From contig QHYF01000027.1 of assembly GCA_003224075.1 (NCBI GenBank), positions 1 to 20,506 of the forward strand: a stretch of DNA of 20,506 nt. Reading direction: 5' to 3'. The translations under genes and the position numbers were made by a program. This DNA comes from Acidobacteriota bacterium. Its GTDB lineage: Bacteria; Acidobacteriota; Terriglobia; Acidiferrales; UBA7541. Below are positions 7,825 through 12,890 of this stretch, piece by piece. The stretch's first letter is position 1, and every line of letters starts with the position of its first letter. Below the pieces are notes generated by a model, which was not told the origin of the DNA, did not search any database, and saw only the letters and a program-made list of their open reading frames with translations.

Positions 7825-8640
7825 ATGAGCAATTCTCCACAACCCGCGCAAGCTGGGCCAGTCATCTTGGAAGCGAAACACGAAGGCATCGCTACCCTGG
7901 TGATGAACCGCCCCGAGCGATTGAATGCACTGAACAACGAACTTGCAATGGCCGTCAATGACGCGCTTAGCCGTTTTGCCGCGGATGAGGCGGTCCGCGT
8001 GGTCGTCATCACCGGTACGGGGCGAGCTTTTTGCGCGGGCGGAGATCTTGGCGCACTCGGAAAAGGCCGCCAGAGCGGCGCGACGCATGAACTGGAGCCG
8101 CTGCTTCGCGCCGGCATGCAAATGGTCCTCAAGATGCGCACCATGCCCCAGCCGGTGATTGCCGCCGTGAACGGAGCCGCCGCCGGCGCAGGCATGAACA
8201 TCGCCCTTGCCGCGGACATTCGAATCGCGGTGGAAGAAGCGACCTTCGGACAGAATTTTGTGAAAGTCGGACTATTCCCCGATTATGGCGGGACGTATTT
8301 TTTGCCGCAGCTTGTCGGCCCGGCGAAAGCCGCGGAGCTTTTCTACACCGGGGAAATGATCGACGCGAAGACCGCGCTGCGCCTCGGCCTCGTCAACCAG
8401 GTTGTCCCGGCTGCGCAGTTCGAAGCCGAAGTGAAGACGCTGGCGCAGAAAATCGCGCAGGGCCCGTCGCTGGCTATCCGAGCGGTCAAGAAGGCTCTTT
8501 TTGCGGGCGAGGAAAAAGAACTCTCCCGGGCTCTCGACAATGAAGTCCGGGAACAGGTTCGTTGCTATCTTTCGGAAGATTGCAACGAAGGGATTCGCGC
8601 ATTTTTCGAAAAGCGGCCCGCGAAATTTCAGGGCAAATAG
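7825..8640 (+). CDS. Enoyl-CoA hydratase/isomerase family protein, PaaG-like isomerase type
   Basis: 271 residues; ATG 7825 has GGAGG at 6 nt spacing. The fold marks are FCAGGDLGAL (69-78) and NGAAAGAGMNIALAADI (116-132). Unlike its neighbours, the first catalytic Glu is replaced by Asn (N125) and the second Glu position is Phe (F145), while D153 occurs in GLFPDYGGTYFLP. This combination (FVKVGLFPDxGG) is typical of PaaG-like 1,2-epoxyphenylacetyl-CoA / 2,3-dehydroadipyl-CoA isomerases, so it is probably an isomerase and not a hydratase. No other phenylacetate (paa) genes are visible, so the substrate stays open. Confidence 0.92.
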   Translation: MSNSPQPAQAGPVILEAKHEGIATLVMNRPERLNALNNELAMAVNDALSRFAADEAVRVVVITGTGRAFCAGGDLGALGKGRQSGATHELEPLLRAGMQMVLKMRTMPQPVIAAVNGAAAGAGMNIALAADIRIAVEEATFGQNFVKVGLFPDYGGTYFLPQLVGPAKAAELFYTGEMIDAKTALRLGLVNQVVPAAQFEAEVKTLAQKIAQGPSLAIRAVKKALFAGEEKELSRALDNEVREQVRCYLSEDCNEGIRAFFEKRPAKFQGK

Positions 8641-8668
8641 ACTTCCCGGTTCGAACGCCTCAGCGATC

Positions 8669-9439
8669 ATGGCCACCCGCCACGAAACGATTCACGTCCG
8701 GCTCGACCGCCGCACCGCATGGATCACGCTTGACCGCCCGCCCCTCAATATTCTCGACGTTGCGATGATGGAGGCGCTGGACGCGGCGCTGAAACGCGCG
8801 ATTCCTAAATCTGATTTCCTTGTTTTTCAGGGCGCAGGTCCCAAGGGTTTTTCCGCCGGAGCGGAGATCGCTGATCACACCCCCAAGCGCGTCGAAAAAA
8901 TGCTCTCCGCGTTTCACGCTATCTTTCGACGGCTCGCCGGAGCCGATTGCCTGAAGATCGCCGCCGTCCGCGGTTGTTGTCTCGGCGGCGGCATGGAACT
9001 TGCCGCCTTCTGCGATTTTGTCCTCGCCACCGAATCGGCGCAGTTCGGGCAGCCGGAGATCAAGCTGGGCTGTTTCCCTCCGGTTTCCATGGTGATGTTG
9101 CCGCGTCTTATCGGAGTGCGCGCGGCGGCGCATCTCCTCCTCACGGGCCATCAAATCGGCGCGACGGAGGCTCGCCGACTGGGGCTCGTCACGCGAGTTG
9201 TTCCCGAGCATGAGCTTTCCGCCAGTGTGGACCACCTGCTCGAAGAGCTTCGCGCTTTGAGTCCGAGCGTTTTGCAGCTAACGCGTAAGAGTTTGTGGCG
9301 TCTCCACTTCGAGGATTTCGCGAAGCGACTCGAAGAAGCGGAGCGCGTATACTTGTCTGAGCTGATGCGGACGCATGATGCGCCGGAAGGCATTCGCGCT
9401 TTCCTTGAAAAGCGGCGGCCCGTTTGGAAGGGAAAATAG
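8669..9439 (+). CDS. Enoyl-CoA hydratase/isomerase family protein, dienoyl-CoA hydratase-like
   Basis: 256 residues from ATG 8669; a longer in-frame reading from 8501 lies entirely over the previous gene and is rejected. Crotonase marks are FSAGAEIADHTP (61-72) and VRGCCLGGGMELAAFCDF (100-117). Both glutamates are present, E110 and E130, the latter in GQPEIKLGCFPPVS. The GxPEIKLGxFPP form is reminiscent of cyclohexa-1,5-diene-1-carbonyl-CoA hydratases of the benzoyl-CoA route, but this is only a motif likeness. The ribosome binding site is weak; the gene starts 28 nt after its paralog. It is followed without a gap by the rhodanese gene. Confidence 0.9.
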   Translation: MATRHETIHVRLDRRTAWITLDRPPLNILDVAMMEALDAALKRAIPKSDFLVFQGAGPKGFSAGAEIADHTPKRVEKMLSAFHAIFRRLAGADCLKIAAVRGCCLGGGMELAAFCDFVLATESAQFGQPEIKLGCFPPVSMVMLPRLIGVRAAAHLLLTGHQIGATEARRLGLVTRVVPEHELSASVDHLLEELRALSPSVLQLTRKSLWRLHFEDFAKRLEEAERVYLSELMRTHDAPEGIRAFLEKRRPVWKGK

Positions 9440-9763
9440 ATGGATGAATTGGAAATAACGCCTGCAGACGTAAAGGCGCGACTCGAGCGCGGCGAAAAAT
9501 TGCACCTGATTGACGTGCGGGAACCATGGGAATATGACCTTTGCCGGATTGAGAGCGCGAAATTGGTTCCGCTAGGCTCGCTGGCGGCAAGTCTCCAGAC
9601 GCTCCCGGATGCGGACGAAGTGATCTGTTATTGCCATCACGGAATGCGCAGCCTGGATGCAGCCGCTTGGCTCCGGTTTCAAGGAATTACAAAGGCCAAA
9701 TCTTTGGCTGGCGGGATCGAACGCTGGTCCCTCGAAATTGATCCGAAAGTCCCAAGATATTAA
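9440..9763 (+). CDS. Single-domain rhodanese-like sulfurtransferase
   Basis: 107 residues, one rhodanese domain similar to GlpE-sized proteins. The DVREPWEYDLCRI segment (25-37) and the active-site loop CHHGMRS (65-71) with nucleophile C65 are intact, so it can carry a persulfide. It ends with the common LAGGIERWSLEIDP. The ATG directly follows the stop of the third crotonase (TAG-ATG), indicating coupling. The next gene is the putative UxxC protein, so two thiol/selenol redox proteins sit side by side. Confidence 0.92.
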   Translation: MDELEITPADVKARLERGEKLHLIDVREPWEYDLCRIESAKLVPLGSLAASLQTLPDADEVICYCHHGMRSLDAAAWLRFQGITKAKSLAGGIERWSLEIDPKVPRY

Positions 9764-9841
9764 AGGTGGTTTTCCGCGCGGAGGGCGCGGCGTCCTCACC
9801 AGCCGGGACAGGTGCTGCGCTCCTACGTCAAAAGAGGGGGC

Positions 9842-10195
9842 GTGCCAAAGGTGAGGATTAAGTTTCTGCAGAAACCCACTTGAACTACGTGCCGCAAAGC
9901 GAGAGGTCTCTTGCTGGAGTTGGGCGCAGAGCTTGAATCAAGAGATTTGAATAAAGAGCGTTTGAGTGAGGCGGAACTCGAAGAACTGATTAGCGGCCGC
10001 GATTACAAAGAATTTCTGAATCCTCGAAATGAGCTCTATCGCGCGCGAAACATGAAGGAAAAGCCGCCGTCACGTTCAGAAGCCATCAAGCTCATGGCCA
10101 AGGAGCCGAATCTCATCCGCCGGCCCGTGGTCATCCACGGCTCGCAAATCCTACTCGGTTTTGATGAAGAGGGTTACCGGAAACTTGCGAAGTGA
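9842..10195 (+). CDS. ArsC/Spx-like thioredoxin-fold protein with in-frame TGA (candidate selenoprotein)
   Basis: Read from GTG 9842 (AGAGGGGG just upstream) with TGA 9881-9883 translated, the product is 117 residues, the normal length of the ArsC/Spx/YffB family. It begins MPKVRIKFLQKPT, then residue 14 (TGA), then TTCRKARGLLLELG. Family members have Cys at residue 14 in a CxxC or Cxx(S/C) active site; here it would be selenocysteine, giving U14-T-T-C17. The rest is intact: ELESRDLNKERLSEAELEEL, KEFLNPRNELYRARNMKE, and the conserved PNLIRRPVVIHGSQILLGF with the Arg-Arg-Pro turn of this family. The 104 codons after the TGA contain no stop or frameshift. A SECIS-like hairpin lies just downstream. 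The alternative is a Cys codon (TGC/TGT) mutated to TGA, leaving a pseudogene or a protein restarted at TTG 9911 with no active site. An alternative start is GTG 9851. Confidence 0.75.
9889..9927 (+). promoter_or_regulatory. Putative bacterial SECIS hairpin inside the coding sequence
   Basis: The upper stem is GCGAGA (9899-9904) paired with TCTTGC (9909-9914), six pairs including one G-U, closing the loop GGTC (9905-9908). A lower stem GTGCC (9889-9893) can pair with GGCGC (9923-9927). The loop starts 21 nt after the TGA. In E. coli fdhF the SelB-binding hairpin also presents GGUC in its apical loop, 18 nt after the UGA, and bacterial SECIS elements lie in this range. The fold was done by hand. 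Confidence 0.6.
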
Positions 10196-10220
10196 TGTTC
10201 CCTCGAGGGGAGATCCCGGA

Positions 10221-10817
10221 ATGGAAGTGAAGACCATTGCAGTAATTGGGGCGGGCACGATGGGGCGGGGAATTGCGTACGCCGCGGCATTCGGCGGTTT
10301 CAATACCGTCCTCGAAGACGTTTCGCGGCACGTGCTCGAACAAGCCCTAGCCTGGATTCGTCAACCCTTCCTAGGAGGAGTTGCCCGAGGCAAAGTCGAA
10401 GCCAGCGCTCGAGATAAAGCACTTTCCCTGATCACTACCGCAAGCACGGTCGAAGAGGCCATCCGCGACGCCGACCTTATCATTGAAGCCGTCCCGGAAG
10501 AACTGGAGATGAAGCTCGAACTCTTCACGATTTTCGACAGATTCGGCAAGGCCGGGGCCATCTTCGCGAGCAATACTTCTTCTCTCTCGATCACGGATTT
10601 TACGGACATCACCGTTTCGCGCGACCGATGCATCGGCATGCGCTTCTTCAATCCCCTTCCGAAAATGAAGGTCATCGAGCTGGTGCGGACACCGCATACT
10701 TCCGATGAAACCGTCGCGGCTTGCCGCGAAGTCGCGCGGCGCATGGGCAAGGAAGTTGTGGTGTTCAACGAGGCGCCTGGCTTTATCCGGGAAAAAACCG
10801 CCGCGAAGAACGCGTGA
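10221..10817 (+). CDS. Truncated 3-hydroxyacyl-CoA dehydrogenase, NAD-binding domain only
   Basis: 198 residues against about 280-290 for the usual single-module enzyme. The Rossmann motif IGAGTMGRGIA (9-19), IIEAVPEELEMK (87-98) and SNTSSLSI (117-124) are typical of 3-hydroxybutyryl-CoA dehydrogenases. The catalytic His of the GxHFFNPxP motif is Arg (GMRFFNPLP, R141, codon CGC), while the partner Glu (E153) is kept. The match stops at EAPGFIR (about 190), and eight unrelated residues lead to TGA 10815-10817; the whole C-terminal helical domain is missing. ATG 10221 has GAGGGGAG about 8 nt upstream. It is probably inactive as a dehydrogenase and either decaying or reused as an NAD-binding domain. 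It is transcribed with crotonases, its expected pathway partners. Confidence 0.8.
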   Translation: MEVKTIAVIGAGTMGRGIAYAAAFGGFNTVLEDVSRHVLEQALAWIRQPFLGGVARGKVEASARDKALSLITTASTVEEAIRDADLIIEAVPEELEMKLELFTIFDRFGKAGAIFASNTSSLSITDFTDITVSRDRCIGMRFFNPLPKMKVIELVRTPHTSDETVAACREVARRMGKEVVVFNEAPGFIREKTAAKNA

Positions 10818-10847
10818 GCGCGTCAGAGAAAATGGATTGATGCCGGG

Positions 10848-11396
10848 ATGAAATCGCTCGCAGACAGAATTGTGATTCGGCAGGGTGACCTGACGGAAAT
10901 GGACGCGGACGCCATCGTGAATGCGGCGAATAACGATTTGATCTTGGGCGGAGGCGTCGCCGGAGCCATCCGCCGCAAAGGCGGAGAAGAGATCCAGCGC
11001 GAATGCGACGCCATCGGGAGCATTCCGCTCGGTTACGCGGCCATTACCAAGGGCGGAAAACTGAAGGCGCGATTCGTGATTCACGCGGCCAGCATGCAGC
11101 TCGGTGGAAAGACGAGCGCCGACGCGCTACGGCATTCCACCGCGCATTCCTTGAGGATTGCGAATGATCACGGTCTCAAATCCATTGCGTTTCCGGCGAT
11201 TGGCACGGGCATCGCAAGGTTTCCACTGCAGGATTGCGCGGAGATCATGCTTCGCGAAGCAGCCGAGCATTTGAAAGGGGAAACTTCCATTGAAACGGTC
11301 CACTTTGTGCTATTCGACGAGGCCGCTGAAGATGTTTTCAAGCGCTCGTGGAAGCGGATTCAGGCTGAGCCCGGCTTCAACGTTGCTGGAGCGTAA
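10848..11396 (+). CDS. Macrodomain protein (ADP-ribose-binding)
   Basis: A 182-residue, essentially single-macrodomain protein. Ligand-binding landmarks are GDLTEMDADAIVNAANNDL (13-31, with NAAN 25-28), the glycine-rich loop GGGVAGAI (34-41) and FPAIGTGIARFP (115-126). Bacterial relatives hydrolyse ADP-ribose 1''-phosphate, O-acetyl-ADP-ribose or ADP-ribosylated protein; which applies here is not visible. It is in the same frame as the truncated dehydrogenase ahead of it, separated by a TGA and ten codons. The next gene begins 5 nt after its stop. Confidence 0.92.
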   Translation: MKSLADRIVIRQGDLTEMDADAIVNAANNDLILGGGVAGAIRRKGGEEIQRECDAIGSIPLGYAAITKGGKLKARFVIHAASMQLGGKTSADALRHSTAHSLRIANDHGLKSIAFPAIGTGIARFPLQDCAEIMLREAAEHLKGETSIETVHFVLFDEAAEDVFKRSWKRIQAEPGFNVAGA

Positions 11397-11401
11397 GGGG
11401 C

Positions 11402-12529
11402 TTGACGCCGCTCGCTGAACTCCTCGCCGAGCGGATCCGCCGCTACGGTCCGCTCACATTCGCGGATTACATGCGCGAATGCCTCTACCATCCGGTCCAC
11501 GGTTATTACAGTAAAGCCGAGCAGACGCGTTTCGCTGATTACTACACCAGTGCCGATGTGCATCCCATCTTTGGCCGTCTGCTGGCTGGTCAGTTCGCTG
11601 AAATGTGGGAAAGCCTCGGCCGCCCGGAGGAATTTACGGTCGTTGAAGCGGGCGCAGGCGTGGGGCGCCTCGCAACGCATGTTCTCGATTTCTGCGCGAC
11701 AAAGCTCCCGGCTTTTTACGATTCACTACGCTACGTTGCCGTGGAACGCTCTGCTCCGCGGAGCGAGCAAGCTATCGCAAACTTGAAGCGGCACGCCACA
11801 GCAGGTCATTTTGCCGGTTCCGCAGAGATTCCGGCGCGCATTGCCGCGGGTTGTCTCTTTTCCAATGAATTGATTGATGCCTTGCCCGTGCATCGGGTCG
11901 TTGTGGAAAGCGGCGCGCTGAAGGAAATTTTCGTGGACTTCCGCGATGGGCGCTTTCTAAGCGCGACCGCGCCACTCTCAACTTGCGCCATTGCCGAGTA
12001 TTTCGCGACGCAAGGCGTTGTCCTGCAAGAGGGGCAATGCGCCGAAGCGGGACTCGAAGCCAGCGACTGGATCACGGAAGTCGGCCGCCGCCTCGAACGC
12101 GGCTACGTGCTCACCATCGATTACGGCCATCACGCCGCTGAGCTCTTCGACGACCACCACATGCGCGGCACGCTGCTTGCCTATCAAAACCATCGCGTGA
12201 GCGAAGATTTTTATGTTTCACCCGGTGAGCAGGACCTGACCGCGCACGTCAATTTCACCGCTCTCGAAACGTGGGGAAAACGATCAGGCCTTGAAACTGC
12301 CGGCTTCACTTCGCAAACCGCATTTTTGCTCGCGCTTGGGCAGGGAAATGAGTTCGCCGACCTCTATGACGAAGGGCAAACCGAGGCGGAGCGTGTTCGG
12401 GCACGCCTCCAGCTCAAGACGCTCATTCACCCGGAAGGTATGGGCGAACGTTTTCAGGTTCTCCTTCAGCAAAAAGGCTCCGTTCGACGTGGACTGACGG
12501 TGTGCGGTGATGTCTCGCGGCCGGATTAA
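11402..12529 (+). CDS. MidA-type (NDUFAF7/DUF185) SAM-dependent methyltransferase
   Basis: 375 residues. The conserved N-terminus GPLTFADYMRECLYHPVHGYY (about 15-35), the SAM motif VVEAGAGVGRLATHVL and the later SNELIDALPVHR, VLTIDYGHHAAELF and LTAHVNFTAL segments define the MidA family, whose mitochondrial member methylates an Arg in a complex I subunit. Here a role in respiratory complex assembly is likely by homology only. The start is a TTG at 11402; no ATG or GTG precedes the conserved N-terminus in this frame, and AAGGGG immediately upstream may serve as the ribosome site. Last gene of the plus-strand run. Confidence 0.92.
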   Translation: MTPLAELLAERIRRYGPLTFADYMRECLYHPVHGYYSKAEQTRFADYYTSADVHPIFGRLLAGQFAEMWESLGRPEEFTVVEAGAGVGRLATHVLDFCATKLPAFYDSLRYVAVERSAPRSEQAIANLKRHATAGHFAGSAEIPARIAAGCLFSNELIDALPVHRVVVESGALKEIFVDFRDGRFLSATAPLSTCAIAEYFATQGVVLQEGQCAEAGLEASDWITEVGRRLERGYVLTIDYGHHAAELFDDHHMRGTLLAYQNHRVSEDFYVSPGEQDLTAHVNFTALETWGKRSGLETAGFTSQTAFLLALGQGNEFADLYDEGQTEAERVRARLQLKTLIHPEGMGERFQVLLQQKGSVRRGLTVCGDVSRPD

Positions 12530-12605
12530 GGCAAAATAGCCGCAAGTGCATCCCCATCTATAACTTCGAGGGGGCATTGAAGCAAAGCCATGGAGAGAGC
12601 AGGTA

Positions 12606-12621
12606 CCCCCCCTACCCCCCC
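12606..12621 (-). repeat. C7-TA-C7 tract (potential G-quadruplex on minus strand)
   Basis: Two runs of seven C separated by TA. On the minus strand this is G7-TA-G7, which can be split into four G3 tracts with one- and two-base loops and so could fold as a G-quadruplex. It lies 77 nt after the MidA stop. Confidence 0.55.
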
Positions 12622-12736
12622 GGCATTCTGCATGAATATCAAAAGCAAGCACTTATGAAATTCTACGGTCATAAGTCGTTGATTCTAAAAGGGCAGTTCG
12701 CAGTTGCATAGCACCGGCTAAAGTCAATGGAAAAAG

Positions 12737-12762
12737 AAACGCGGCAGTAAACTGCCGCGTTT
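12737..12762. terminator. Bidirectional intrinsic terminator
   Basis: A perfect 11-bp inverted repeat, AAACGCGGCAG and CTGCCGCGTTT, with a TAAA loop. On the plus strand the stem runs into TTTT (12760-12763); on the minus strand it is followed by CTTTTT (complement of 12731-12736). It sits between the convergent MidA and M1-like genes and can end both transcripts. Confidence 0.85.
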
Positions 12763-12890
12763 TGAGCCAAACTGACCTGAATACAGTGTACCTGCAAGGC
12801 GACTATAAATCAAGTAAGATTTTGGTTTTTTGAGGTTCCAGGGAATGGCGAAAAAAATCAAACCAGGCACCGAAGGAAACAAACAGGTTC

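Larger units (their letters stand above)
12530..12890. other. Gene-poor intergenic region between convergent genes
   Basis: 361 nt with lower GC than its surroundings and no convincing gene. It contains a C7-TA-C7 tract (12606-12621), about 110 nt of unassigned sequence after it, a strong inverted repeat acting as terminator (12737-12762), and an AT-rich stretch (12805-12860) with oligo-A/T runs next to the end of the minus-strand gene. A short plus-strand frame from ATG 12845 (12830 by an alternative start) runs into the 3' end of the M1-like gene and is not credible as a gene. Confidence 0.6.

Noticed and set aside
8501..8668. Upstream extension of the third crotonase
   Set aside because: The added 56 residues overlap the end of the second crotonase in another frame; the family N-terminus begins right after ATG 8669.
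9764..9841. GC-rich gap between rhodanese and ArsC-like gene with small palindromes (CCGCGCGG)
   Set aside because: No long stem, no T-tract and no second copy in the window, so neither a terminator nor a repeat can be claimed.
9911..10195. Stand-alone short gene from TTG 9911
   Set aside because: It would lack the first beta strand and the whole redox motif of the fold; the same frame upstream through the TGA supplies precisely these parts.
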